Shown in pieces: positions 9,168-18,313 of a stretch of DNA of 64,000 nucleotides. The notes under the pieces are model-generated. The model did not search any database and was not told the DNA's origin. It saw only the letters and a program-made list of their open reading frames with translations. Numbering within the stretch: the first letter of the stretch is position 1; the number at the start of each line of letters is the position of its first letter. Position numbers and translations under genes: made by a program. Location: the NCBI RefSeq assembly GCF_000368265.1, contig NZ_KB851219.1:1729515-1793514 (forward strand), given 5' to 3'. The stretch is from Acinetobacter brisouisimilis (lineage in GTDB: Bacteria > Pseudomonadota > Gammaproteobacteria > Pseudomonadales > Moraxellaceae).

Positions 9168-10256
9168 ATGCAAATTGCCTTAATAATTTTTTATCTTCAT
9201 TTAGGTCAATTATTTGTGAATATCAAAGCGATTGAAGGAATCAATGTCAGCCGCGACACGATTAGTATCCATTTCGTGAATGCAGCTTTGACTGGTGTGA
9301 AAAGACTGGGCATGGATGTCGAAACCCTCCTTTCACATGTCGGCATCGAAGCTGAATTACTCAAACAACCTAAAGCTCGTGTTTCACCCGAACAGTACAC
9401 ACGTTTTATTCAAATGTTATGGATGGTGACCCAAGACGAACATGCTGGTTTTTCCACAGAACCGCGCCGTTTAGGCACTTTTGCCATGATGTGTCAGTTG
9501 ATCATTCATGCAAAAACTTTAGGTCAAGCTTTAGAACTATCAGAACAGTTTTACCGTTTATTTCGTGATGACTGGTTTATTGCGATTGAACGAGATAAAC
9601 ACGAAGCGCGCCTAGTCCCGCTAATTCCAAGAGAGCTCGACCCAGACCACTTTATGACGGAAAGCATGCTGATGATTTGGCATGGCTTGGCATCATGGTT
9701 AATTGATCGTCGCATTTCCTTGGAACGGGTCAATTTCGAATATCCGCGTCCAGAGCAAGCTGATGAATACGATGCGTTATTCTTTGCACCACTTATGCAG
9801 TTTGATACACCGCGTACCGAAATCACTTTTGCCGCCGATTATCTCGATTTACCGATTCGCCAAAATGAAGAAACGCTGGAAGAATTCTTAAAAGTTGCCC
9901 CTGCACAGCTTTTAGTAAAGTTTAAAAATATTAACTCGTTGACTTCGCGTATTCGTGATGTGCTGAAAAGTCATATTGGCGAAGAAATGCCAACATTAAA
10001 TGACGTGGCTTCAATGCTTTACCTTTCACCACAAACCTTACGTCGTCGCCTAGCCTCTGAAGGTAAAAGCTATCAGGGTGTTAAAGATGCTTTACGACGC
10101 GATGCCGCGATTCATTTACTGTTGCAACCCAATCTCACTCTGGAAGATGTTGCACAGCAGGTCGGTTTTAGTGAAACCAGTACCTTCCACCGTGCTTTCA
10201 AAAAGTGGACTGGCGTTACCCCAGGTCTATATCGCCAATTACACGGTTCATTATAA
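9168..10256 (+). CDS. AraC family transcriptional regulator
   Basis: A 362-residue regulator with an N-terminal effector-binding domain of the arabinose-binding type (about residues 25-210) and a C-terminal AraC double helix-turn-helix (about 255-355). The second helix pair, LTLEDVAQQVGFSETSTF followed by HRAFKKWTGVTPG, is the family signature. The first 16 residues are hydrophobic and unusual; a GTG at 9216 (residue 17) behind AGGTC is a good alternative start. It is divergent from oprB-gcd across 411 bases, so it may control that pair, but nothing in the sequence proves this. Confidence 0.85.
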   Translation: MQIALIIFYLHLGQLFVNIKAIEGINVSRDTISIHFVNAALTGVKRLGMDVETLLSHVGIEAELLKQPKARVSPEQYTRFIQMLWMVTQDEHAGFSTEPRRLGTFAMMCQLIIHAKTLGQALELSEQFYRLFRDDWFIAIERDKHEARLVPLIPRELDPDHFMTESMLMIWHGLASWLIDRRISLERVNFEYPRPEQADEYDALFFAPLMQFDTPRTEITFAADYLDLPIRQNEETLEEFLKVAPAQLLVKFKNINSLTSRIRDVLKSHIGEEMPTLNDVASMLYLSPQTLRRRLASEGKSYQGVKDALRRDAAIHLLLQPNLTLEDVAQQVGFSETSTFHRAFKKWTGVTPGLYRQLHGSL

Positions 10257-10269
10257 ATATAAGCAATTG

Positions 10270-10303
10270 AATAATCTCAGGTTAAATGCCTGAGATTATT
10301 TTT
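10270..10303 (+). terminator. Intrinsic terminator after the AraC-type gene
   Basis: Perfect 12-base arms AATAATCTCAGG and CCTGAGATTATT with a 7-base loop and a short T-tract, 13 bases past the stop codon. Confidence 0.85.
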
Positions 10304-10397
10304 ACCTTCAAGAATGACTCTGCATATCACACGACATAAAACCATAAAAATCCAATCTATTGCATAATACGATTTTGACCAAACAGATCAAAACGAT

Positions 10398-11258
10398 ATG
10401 AATCATGCTATTCAATCTAGCGCCTTGGTAGTGGAAGGTGGCGGGATGCGAGCAGCTTTCAGTACAGGTGTAGTTGATGCCTTTCTGACAGAACAATTCA
10501 ATCCTTTTCGCTTATATGTCGGCGTTTCATCAGGCTCGACAACTCTAGCAAGTTATCTCGCTCAGCAAAAAGGACGTAACTTAGAGATCTTTTTGGATCA
10601 GACTTTACGCCCAGAATTCATTCAGCTCAAACGCTTTTTCAAAGGTGGTGACCTGATGGATGTTAAATGGATGTGGGATGTACTGGAACAAGAAAATCCT
10701 TTAGATCTTGCGACATTATTCAAAAATCATCCCGAATTTTACATTGTATTGACACATGCCCATACAGGTCAGGCGCATTATCAGCGCGCCCAACCCGAGA
10801 CATTACTCGATAGTTTAAGGGCTTCGAGTTCTATTCCATTTATTACACGACAACCTGTTTGGGTACAGCAACAGCCATTTTTTGATGGTGGTGTTGCCGA
10901 TGCTCTACCTGTGCAGTGGGCAGCACAACACCCTCAAATGGATGCCTTGATGGTAATTCGCACCCGACCTCGACACTATGCCAAACAAGGTCGAAAAACA
11001 GATGCTTTACTTTCTCGTTTCGTGCAGCATCATGGTTTTGCCCAAAGCCTGAAACAACGGGGCGAACACTACAATCAGTCCGTCGAATTTTTACGCAAAC
11101 CGCAAGCGCTCAAAATTCTGGAGATTAACCCGCCCGAACACAAATACATGGCAAATCGCCTATGCCAAGACCCGAAGCGTTTACGTTATAGCTATCAGGT
11201 CGGTGTTGAAGCGGGTTATCGCGCCATACAGGACTGGCAACAGCTGCTGCGAGCTTAG
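10398..11258 (+). CDS. Patatin-like phospholipase/esterase (YjjU type)
   Basis: A 286-residue patatin-fold hydrolase. The oxyanion loop is GGGMRAA (residues 14-20), the nucleophile elbow is G42-V-S44-S-G46, and the catalytic Asp is D163 in DGGVAD. There is no signal peptide or membrane segment, so it should act in the cytoplasm on lipids or other esters. Its length and the GGGMR start fit the YjjU/RssA bacterial patatin subgroup. The natural substrate is unknown. Its TAG stop overlaps by 4 bases the stop of the convergent methyltransferase gene. Confidence 0.83.
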   Translation: MNHAIQSSALVVEGGGMRAAFSTGVVDAFLTEQFNPFRLYVGVSSGSTTLASYLAQQKGRNLEIFLDQTLRPEFIQLKRFFKGGDLMDVKWMWDVLEQENPLDLATLFKNHPEFYIVLTHAHTGQAHYQRAQPETLLDSLRASSSIPFITRQPVWVQQQPFFDGGVADALPVQWAAQHPQMDALMVIRTRPRHYAKQGRKTDALLSRFVQHHGFAQSLKQRGEHYNQSVEFLRKPQALKILEINPPEHKYMANRLCQDPKRLRYSYQVGVEAGYRAIQDWQQLLRA

Positions 11259-12469
11259 CAGCGACAGCCTGCCCGACCCTGATCGACCAATTCATTTTCC
11301 AGTAATCGCTGCAAGCTATGCTGCCCAATGCCATACATCTGCTTCAAAGCCTCGATCTGCGCCATGATTTTAGGATCAGGTACGCTCACCGATTTACGGC
11401 GTACCGCCAAAATCATTTTATTTTTACTGGTATGTTCTAAAGACACAAACTCAAAGACTTTGGTTTCATAACCATAGGCTTCAAGCAGCAACGCCCGAAT
11501 GGTATCGGTCAGCATTTCTGCCTGCTGTGCCTGATGAATACCATAGTGCAACATCGGTTTCAGCACTTCAGGGCTTTTCAGTTGTGGGCGCAACTCTTTA
11601 TGACAACATGGCGCGCACATAATCACCGAAGCATTCAGACGAATGCCACAGTGAATGGCAAAATCAGTGGCAATATCACAGGCATGCAATGCAATCATCA
11701 CATCGAGATGCTCAGGCTGGTAACTGCGCACATCGCCCTGAAAAAATTCGAGTTGGCTAAATTGGTTTTTATCTGCAACTTTTTGACAAAATTCGACCAA
11801 ATTATCGCGCAGTTCCACGCCTGTAATTTTGGGTTGTAAACCTTGCTGCTGCAAATAGTCATACATAGCAAAAGTCAGATAACCTTTCCCCGAACCAAAA
11901 TCCACCACATGCAATGCCCGATCTTCTGGGGTAATCTGCTCAATCGCATTGGAAAAAATTTCAATAAATTTATTAATTTGCTTCCACTTTCTTGCCATAC
12001 TTGGCACAAGTTGGGCTTTATGATCAGTAATTCCCAAATCCTGCAAATATGCCTGTTCCTGTAAAATATAACGCTGTTTTTCACGATTATGCGCTTGCTG
12101 GGAGATCGAGGTGTTTTGCTTTTGGCTACGTGTCAAAATCACTTTTTTCTTGGTACGTTTGAGCTGTAACTCTTCACCATCAACAAACAGATTGGCTTGT
12201 TTACAGTTGCCAAGCAATTCTGAGATGCAATTATAAGCCTCAGTAAAATCATAATTTTTAGTGACATCTTGGGTTTTATATTGATAAACCGCACAGAGTT
12301 TAGGCTGCTGTTGAATTTCGATGACACGAAAATTGATCTTTTCAAGCTCTGCAATTTCACCTTGGTACTGACTCAATACTAAACGCTGAAAATGATGATC
12401 GGTTAAAGCCGCCTGCAACTCGGCAAGCCATTGTTGTTCCTGTTCAGAACGCTGAGTCAGTGTGGACAT
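11255..12469 (-). CDS. Class I SAM-dependent methyltransferase
   Basis: A 404-residue protein with a Rossmann methyltransferase domain in the second half: VVDFGSGKGYLTFAMYDYL is motif I and TGVELR the acidic loop, followed by ALHACDIATD. CAPCCHKEL near the end of the fold is typical of the Methyltransf_32 family (PF13679). The N-terminal 170 residues are less conserved and rich in Gln and Lys. The ATG at 12469 is preferred to a GTG six bases earlier because AGG then has normal spacing. The substrate is unknown. The cysteine cluster and basic N-terminal part would fit an RNA or protein substrate, which is inference. Confidence 0.75.
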   Translation of the reverse strand: MSTLTQRSEQEQQWLAELQAALTDHHFQRLVLSQYQGEIAELEKINFRVIEIQQQPKLCAVYQYKTQDVTKNYDFTEAYNCISELLGNCKQANLFVDGEELQLKRTKKKVILTRSQKQNTSISQQAHNREKQRYILQEQAYLQDLGITDHKAQLVPSMARKWKQINKFIEIFSNAIEQITPEDRALHVVDFGSGKGYLTFAMYDYLQQQGLQPKITGVELRDNLVEFCQKVADKNQFSQLEFFQGDVRSYQPEHLDVMIALHACDIATDFAIHCGIRLNASVIMCAPCCHKELRPQLKSPEVLKPMLHYGIHQAQQAEMLTDTIRALLLEAYGYETKVFEFVSLEHTSKNKMILAVRRKSVSVPDPKIMAQIEALKQMYGIGQHSLQRLLENELVDQGRAGCRC

Positions 12470-12575
12470 AATCACAACCTAAAGAAATTTACAAATCCAT
12501 TCTAATTGTTCTTACCTTAAATGCAAAACTGAATTAATATACAAGTGTATTTTTAATCAGGTTATCATTAAAATA

Positions 12576-13214
12576 ATGTCAAATGTCACCAATTACGACC
12601 CCTCAGAAGAGCGTCTCAATGTCTTAACTCATGGGGTTGGTGTAGTGATTGCTATCCTCGCCAGTACTTTATTGCTGTATAAAAGCGCTTTTCTCAGTAT
12701 GGATAAATGGTTCAGTTTATGGGTTTATGCATTCAGCCTGATTTTAATGTTGGCATGTTCAACGCTTTACCACTGGGCAAAAACTGAAACCAAACGTCAC
12801 TGGTACAAAAAACTGGATCACACCGCGATTTATTATCTAATTGCAGGGACATACACGCCTTTTTTATATTTAAGTATTCCCACTACCAAAGCACACTATT
12901 TACTGATTGCCTTATGGGCAATTGCTGCCATTGGCACGGTATTTAAGCTTTGTATGGCACATCGTTTTAATAAGGTTTCACTGATTGCATACTTGCTGAT
13001 GGGCTGGTTTGCTGTATTGATGATGGATGATATGCAGCGTTATTTACCCCATGGCTGCTTAATGCTCCTGATTACTGGCGGGTTAGCATATACGGTGGGT
13101 GCATTGTTTTATGCCCTAAAAAAGGTAAGATATACCCACGCTATTTGGCATATTTTTGTACTGATTGGCGCAGGATCACATTTCCTGGCGGTCTATCTAT
13201 ACGCTTTTTCTTAA
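12576..13214 (+). CDS. Haemolysin III family membrane protein (PAQR/TrhA type)
   Basis: A 212-residue inner-membrane protein with about seven hydrophobic segments. The conserved PAQR/HlyIII motifs are present: EERLNVLTHGVG at the start, STLYHW after helix 2, DHTAIYYLIAGTYTPF in the middle and HAIWHIFVLIGAGSHF at the end. The conserved His and Ser residues form the family's metal site. Homologues include E. coli TrhA, linked to membrane-lipid homeostasis. A true haemolysin role is doubtful despite the family name. It is divergent from the methyltransferase gene. Confidence 0.85.
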   Translation: MSNVTNYDPSEERLNVLTHGVGVVIAILASTLLLYKSAFLSMDKWFSLWVYAFSLILMLACSTLYHWAKTETKRHWYKKLDHTAIYYLIAGTYTPFLYLSIPTTKAHYLLIALWAIAAIGTVFKLCMAHRFNKVSLIAYLLMGWFAVLMMDDMQRYLPHGCLMLLITGGLAYTVGALFYALKKVRYTHAIWHIFVLIGAGSHFLAVYLYAFS

Positions 13215-13343
13215 CACCCATCTTTTAGTTGTAGTAACCCTGCTTAAAAGTGTGGTGTCTTTCGTATTTTTTTAAAAAATTAGATATTTTTTTAAAAAGA
13301 TTACGCTGTTAACCATGTCTGTTTTTTAAGTAAAGGTTGAATT

Positions 13344-14660
13344 ATGGCGTCATCGACATCTACAACAGCAGAAGCACAGGCTGTACCCGTAAACTCGAAA
13401 ACTCGCGTATTGTTAGCCAGTTTAGTGGGTACAACCATTGAGTTCTTTGATTTTTATATTTATGCAACTGCCGCGGTGATTATTTTTCCGCATCTTTTCT
13501 TCCCGAGTGGCGATGAAAGCGTTGCTCGCATTCAGTCTTTAGCCACTTTTGCGATTGCATTTATTGCTCGCCCGATTGGTGCAGCATTATTTGGGCATTT
13601 GGGTGATCGTATTGGGCGTAAAGCCACACTGGTTGCTGCCTTACTGACGATGGGCATCTCCACCATCAGCATCGGGTTATTACCCACTTATGCACAAATT
13701 GGCTTAGTTGCCCCCCTATTACTGGCTATGTGTCGTTTAGGGCAAGGCTTAGGACTAGGCGGTGAATGGAGCGGCGCAGTTTTACTTGCCACTGAAAATG
13801 CCCCTGAAGGTAAACGCGCCTGGTATGGCATGTTTCCTCAACTGGGTGCACCTGTCGGATTTATTTTAGCAACTGGCGCATTTTTACTACTCAGTGCCTG
13901 CATGTCGAATGCGGAGTTCATGCAATGGGGTTGGCGGATTCCTTTTGTTTCTAGTGCTGTTCTTGTTTTTATGGGTTTATATATTCGACTCAAACTACAG
14001 GAAACCCCTGCCTTCCAGAAGGTTTTAGACAAGCAAAAAGAAGTCAATATTCCTGTAAAAGATGTGTTTACCAAACATTTCAAGTCGCTCTGCTTAGGTA
14101 CGGTTGCTGCAATTTGTACCTTTGTCGTGTTTTACCTGACTACAGTTTTTGCATTGCAATGGGGAACTACCGAACTGGGTTATACTCGTAATCAGTTCCT
14201 TGAAATTCAGTTGGTTGCAACCTTGTGTTTTGCAGGAACAATTCCTCTATCTGCGGTACTTGCTGAAAAATTTGGACGTAGAACCACGTCTATTTTGGTT
14301 TGTGCAATTGCTGCGGTTTTTGGAATTTTCTTTGCGCCACTTCTTGCATCGGGCAGCCTGTTTGCTGTGTTTATATTTTTATGTATCGGCTTAAGCATTA
14401 TGGGTCTGACCTACGGCCCAATTGGAACAGTATTATCTGAACAATTTCCAATTTCAGTGCGCTATACAGGCTCAGCCCTCACCTTTAATTTGGCGGGTAT
14501 TTTGGGTGCTTCTTTTGCTCCGCTCATCGCCACCGAACTGGCAAAAAATTATGGCTTAGCCACTGTAGGTTATTACTTATCTGCGGCAGCAATCCTCTCT
14601 CTACTGGCATTTTTATTTATTCGTGAAACTAAAGATGTGAATGTTAACGATCAAGTCTGA
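13344..14660 (+). CDS. MFS transporter, metabolite:H+ symporter (MHS) family
   Basis: A 438-residue, 12-helix transporter. GHLGDRIGRKATL between helices 2 and 3 is the major facilitator signature, and GLGLGGEWSGAVLLATE is characteristic of the MHS subgroup (ShiA, YhjE, KgtP, ProP). It would import a small organic acid or similar solute with protons. The substrate cannot be told from sequence, and no catabolic gene is adjacent. The start has an AAAGG ribosome binding site. It ends at a strong bidirectional terminator. Confidence 0.85.
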   Translation: MASSTSTTAEAQAVPVNSKTRVLLASLVGTTIEFFDFYIYATAAVIIFPHLFFPSGDESVARIQSLATFAIAFIARPIGAALFGHLGDRIGRKATLVAALLTMGISTISIGLLPTYAQIGLVAPLLLAMCRLGQGLGLGGEWSGAVLLATENAPEGKRAWYGMFPQLGAPVGFILATGAFLLLSACMSNAEFMQWGWRIPFVSSAVLVFMGLYIRLKLQETPAFQKVLDKQKEVNIPVKDVFTKHFKSLCLGTVAAICTFVVFYLTTVFALQWGTTELGYTRNQFLEIQLVATLCFAGTIPLSAVLAEKFGRRTTSILVCAIAAVFGIFFAPLLASGSLFAVFIFLCIGLSIMGLTYGPIGTVLSEQFPISVRYTGSALTFNLAGILGASFAPLIATELAKNYGLATVGYYLSAAAILSLLAFLFIRETKDVNVNDQV

Positions 14661-14675
14661 GGTATCACACACAAT

Positions 14676-14706
14676 AAAAAACCAGCAATCATGCTGGTTT
14701 TTTATT
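14676..14706. terminator. Bidirectional intrinsic terminator
   Basis: AAAACCAGCA and TGCTGGTTTT arms around a 4-base loop, between the convergent MHS transporter gene and yggT. Confidence 0.88.
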
Positions 14707-14719
14707 TTAGATGCTGTTG

Positions 14720-15286
14720 TTACAGTCCTATGAGCAATACTCGGGCCACTTCATTCATAAGTGCTTCAGCGATATATAATGCTAAAAATGCCAGAATCGG
14801 GGATAAATCAATCATCCCCATATTCGGTAAAATGCGGCGAAACGGCGCAAGCAAAGGTTCTGCAAGTTCTTGAACAACTTCAATATACGGAGAGTTTGAC
14901 TGAGTAAATAATACCACCCACCCCAATATAATCGTAGCAAAAATCAGATAACGACAAAACGTAATTAAGTCCTGAATCATCGTCACAAAAGTTAAAATAA
15001 CCAGATGAACTGCGCCATGCGGCATAACACCTGACAAATATGCCACGCCCACGATTTTTAACAAATAAATCATCACCAACAAAACCAAAGCAGCGAGATT
15101 GACCCGTCCTTTTGCCAATGTCGGAAAAATCGAGCTAAAAATATCTACAATTTTAGTGGCTTTAATGGTAGATAAAACTACAGGGTTATATGGATTTACC
15201 ATCGCTAATTGCATTAAGAATCTTAAGAACACCAGCAAAATTGCGACATTCATCAAAATACCAAATAGCGTCGAAGTCATTCCCAT
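14720..15286 (-). CDS. yggT: YggT family membrane protein
   Basis: A 188-residue membrane protein with two copies of the YggT domain, each with two hydrophobic helices and the FRRILPNMGMIDLSPILAFL-type segment (seen in the second copy). Family members sit in the inner membrane. Their function is poorly defined, with links to osmotic tolerance and cell division. It follows proC closely on the same strand, the common proC-yggT arrangement in Gammaproteobacteria. An AGGAAAA ribosome binding site precedes the ATG. Confidence 0.88.
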   Translation of the reverse strand: MGMTSTLFGILMNVAILLVFLRFLMQLAMVNPYNPVVLSTIKATKIVDIFSSIFPTLAKGRVNLAALVLLVMIYLLKIVGVAYLSGVMPHGAVHLVILTFVTMIQDLITFCRYLIFATIILGWVVLFTQSNSPYIEVVQELAEPLLAPFRRILPNMGMIDLSPILAFLALYIAEALMNEVARVLLIGL

Positions 15287-15310
15287 CGGCTACTTTTCCT
15301 ACCTTTCAAT

Positions 15311-16141
15311 TTATTTGATACTGTCACTTAATTCTTGAGCCAATTCCTGACTACGTTTTTGAGCAGCAGCCAATGCTGTCTGTATACTTTGTGAAACCTG
15401 TGCACGATCAAACACTTCAAGAGCAGCTTGGGTTGTACCATTTGGTGATGTCACATTTTTACGCAGCTCAGCAGGCGTCTTATCACTGCTGATAGCCATT
15501 TGTGCAGCACCCAAAGCAGTTTGCAAAGTCAATGCAGCAGCGACTTTTTCATCTAGCCCCATATTCTTGCCAGCGCGAATCATACTTTCCATCAAATAGA
15601 AAAAGTATGCAGGCCCTGAGCCAGATACTGCTGTTACAGCATCGATTTGTGCTTCAGTATTTACCCAAAGCCCTAGTCCTGTTGCTGCTAAGATTTTACC
15701 CGTTAAATTACGATCTTCTTGACTCACCGAAGCATCCGCATACATACCATGCGCACCTGTTTGTACCAGTGCTGGAGTATTTGGCATGACCCGCACAATA
15801 CGCTGCGTTCCAGTCAAAGCTGCAATGATCTCAATCGTCACGCCTGCAACAATAGAAATAATTAACTTACCTTCAAACAAGCCGTGTAATGGTTTTAAAA
15901 CATCTGCTAAAACCTGTGGTTTCACTGCAAGCACGACCACATCTGCATTTTCAATTGCTTTAGCATTATCAGAAAATACCGCAATATTTTTTTCTTGCAG
16001 GATTAAACGAATTTGCTCAACGGGATCTGCAACTTGGATCTGATTTTCAGGAAGACCACGTGAAATTAACCCGCCAATTAAGGCTTGAGCCATATTTCCG
16101 CCACCGATAAAACTGATATTGCAATTTAAAGCGCTGTTCAT
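15311..16141 (-). CDS. proC: Pyrroline-5-carboxylate reductase
   Basis: A 276-residue enzyme for the last step of proline synthesis, reducing pyrroline-5-carboxylate with NAD(P)H. The N-terminal Rossmann loop is FIGGGNMAQALIGGL, and the signature SGSGPAYFFYLMESMIRAG lies near the dimerisation domain. The ATG at 16139-16141 is preferred; an open frame from a TTG at 16156 adds five residues without a ribosome binding site. It sits between tilS and yggT in a minus-strand run that begins at accA. Confidence 0.93.
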   Translation of the reverse strand: MNSALNCNISFIGGGNMAQALIGGLISRGLPENQIQVADPVEQIRLILQEKNIAVFSDNAKAIENADVVVLAVKPQVLADVLKPLHGLFEGKLIISIVAGVTIEIIAALTGTQRIVRVMPNTPALVQTGAHGMYADASVSQEDRNLTGKILAATGLGLWVNTEAQIDAVTAVSGSGPAYFFYLMESMIRAGKNMGLDEKVAAALTLQTALGAAQMAISSDKTPAELRKNVTSPNGTTQAALEVFDRAQVSQSIQTALAAAQKRSQELAQELSDSIK

Positions 16142-16164
16142 GCTCATACTCGACAATGTTTTTA

Positions 16165-17517
16165 TTACTCATGGATAAGTTTTGGCTGCCATCCACCATG
16201 CTGACAGTAACAAGACTGTGCAAGCCAAAATCCCTGAGGGGTAAAGACTCCTAGAATAACATCATCTTTTGCCAAAATTTGCACCCGATGACGTAACCAA
16301 GGAAAAATTTGTGCATCCTGCAAGGCTTTTTTCAGTGGCCATGCACCTACTCGACCATACAAATGAACCTTTTCTCCCCCCACACGTGGATACAGCATAA
16401 GCGGTGTATCTAACAATTCAGGAGATAGGCCATATTCCGACTCACGACAAGTATATTCACCTGAAATCAATGTAACAGGCTGTTGTTTTGTCCATCGAAC
16501 TTGTTGTTGCACTGGAATCACATCTGTTTGCTTACATAAATACTGCTGCGTGGTTAAGCGGTATATCTGCTTTTGAAAACGCACATAATAATAAGGCTTA
16601 ATAAACAGGCAAGCTTGCGCATCGGCTCTCGACTGAATTACTTCTTGCTGCAAACGCAGTACAGCATCCAAACTCGGGCGATAAGTCAGTTCTCCTTTCA
16701 TCCATGCAGACAGTAATTGTCGTTGCCGTGCAGGTGTCAATTGTTGCAGGGTATTCAAGTTTAAACGTGTGTGATCACCACATTGCTGCCAGTCTTGTTG
16801 TACAACCTCTTGTAAAATATCCTCTGCATCCTGCATTAATTGTGCATTACGAGCCAAAGCCGACTGCATTTGCGGGAAGCGCTGTTGCAATATTTGCCAT
16901 AGCTCAGTACGACACCATGCCCGATCATAATGTGGATCAGCGTTGGTAGGATCATCAATATAAGGAAGCTGTAACTGGCTGACCCACTGTGCAATCTGTT
17001 CACGGGAAATATCCAGTAAAGGTCGCCAGATGGTGAAATCATCACGCACATCTATAGCACGCATCGCTGCCAGACCGCCCACGCCTGCTCCTGACAATAA
17101 CCGCAAAAGCACTGTTTCTGCCTGATCTTGCTGATGATGTGCCAGAACCAATACTTCATTCGTCTGCTTATGTTGTAAAAAGGCAGCATAACGCGCATGA
17201 CGTGCTTGCTGCTCAAGGTTACCAGAAGCAACTTCGACAGCCTGAACAACACAAGGAATATTAAACTGGTGACAAAAATCTTCAACCATTACACCCCAAG
17301 TTTGACTCGGTGCTTGTAATTGATGATCAATATAAATGGCGCGAACACGCTGAGGAAAGAGTGAGTGCATCAAATATAGCAACAGCATGGAATCCATGCC
17401 GCCGCTACATCCAATTAGAAAGCTCTGCTGAGAGAAATACTGGTCAGCATCTCTTAAGATGCTAAACCTAAGTTGCTGCTTCCAAATTTCATTAAACGTT
17501 GATAACGTGCTTCGCAT
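16165..17517 (-). CDS. tilS: tRNA(Ile)-lysidine synthase
   Basis: A 450-residue enzyme that attaches lysine to C34 of the AUA-reading tRNA-Ile, making it Ile-specific. The ATP-pyrophosphatase loop SGGMDS is at residues 38-43. [19 protein letters not shown] and YIDDPTNAD are further family motifs, and TilS C-terminal domains follow. No usable start codon exists between the P-loop and the ATG at 17517, so the gene must begin inside the 3' end of accA, overlapping it by 64 bases. That gives a lead of about 35 residues before the P-loop, longer than in E. coli. Confidence 0.92.
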   Translation of the reverse strand: MRSTLSTFNEIWKQQLRFSILRDADQYFSQQSFLIGCSGGMDSMLLLYLMHSLFPQRVRAIYIDHQLQAPSQTWGVMVEDFCHQFNIPCVVQAVEVASGNLEQQARHARYAAFLQHKQTNEVLVLAHHQQDQAETVLLRLLSGAGVGGLAAMRAIDVRDDFTIWRPLLDISREQIAQWVSQLQLPYIDDPTNADPHYDRAWCRTELWQILQQRFPQMQSALARNAQLMQDAEDILQEVVQQDWQQCGDHTRLNLNTLQQLTPARQRQLLSAWMKGELTYRPSLDAVLRLQQEVIQSRADAQACLFIKPYYYVRFQKQIYRLTTQQYLCKQTDVIPVQQQVRWTKQQPVTLISGEYTCRESEYGLSPELLDTPLMLYPRVGGEKVHLYGRVGAWPLKKALQDAQIFPWLRHRVQILAKDDVILGVFTPQGFWLAQSCYCQHGGWQPKLIHE

Positions 17518-18278
17518 CGTGCTTCAGCATCCATCGGTTGTAATTCTGCCAAGGTCTGAGTGAGCACTTCACGTAAGTTTTCCATGACTTGGTCAGGATT
17601 TAAATGCGCGCCCTCGCCTTCATCAACAATGTGTTCCACAATGCCAATTTTTTGTAATTTGTCAGCAGTCAATGCCAACGCTTCACTGGCTTGTTCAGCT
17701 TTCTCAGCAGTTTTCCACAAAATAGATGCACAACCTTCAGGTGAAATCACTGAATAAATACTATGTGACAACATGATCACACGGTCAGCAACCCCAATTC
17801 CTAAAGCACCACCTGAACCGCCTTCACCAAGTACAGTCGCAATCACTGGCACTTTTAAGCGAGAAAGCTGGGCAAGGCTCGTTGCAATCGCTTCTGCTTG
17901 ACCACGTTCTTCTGCCCCCACACCAGGATAAGCACCCATGGTGTCAATAAAGGTAAATACAGGCAAGTTAAAACGCTCAGCAAGATCAAGTAAACGCTGT
18001 GATTTACGATAACCTTCTGGGTTACACATACCAAAGTTGTGTTTTAAACGCTCGCGAGTGGTACGACCACGATGCTGACCAACCACCATGACTGGCTGGC
18101 CATTAAAACGCGCTAAACCACCAATCATTGCACCATCATCACCGAAAACTCGGTCACCATGCAATGTATCAAACTCATCAAATAGTTCACTTGCATAGTC
18201 TAAAAACTGTGGGCGGTCAGGATGACGTGCGATTTGTACAGTTTTCCATGCTTTAGATTGAGCAGATTTATTTTTCAT
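17454..18278 (-). CDS. accA: Acetyl-CoA carboxylase, carboxyltransferase subunit alpha
   Basis: A 274-residue carboxyltransferase alpha subunit. With AccD it moves the carboxyl group from carboxybiotin to acetyl-CoA to make malonyl-CoA for fatty acid synthesis. The crotonase-like core is clear: [36 protein letters not shown] and [14 protein letters not shown]. It is about 45 residues shorter than E. coli AccA, missing mainly the N-terminal extension. Its 3' end carries the start of tilS. ppx lies 35 bases upstream on the same strand. Confidence 0.94.
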   Translation of the reverse strand: MKNKSAQSKAWKTVQIARHPDRPQFLDYASELFDEFDTLHGDRVFGDDGAMIGGLARFNGQPVMVVGQHRGRTTRERLKHNFGMCNPEGYRKSQRLLDLAERFNLPVFTFIDTMGAYPGVGAEERGQAEAIATSLAQLSRLKVPVIATVLGEGGSGGALGIGVADRVIMLSHSIYSVISPEGCASILWKTAEKAEQASEALALTADKLQKIGIVEHIVDEGEGAHLNPDQVMENLREVLTQTLAELQPMDAEARCEARYQRLMKFGSSNLGLAS

Positions 18279-18313
18279 AGGTCGAATATTATCCTTAAAT
18301 TAACCGAATCGAG

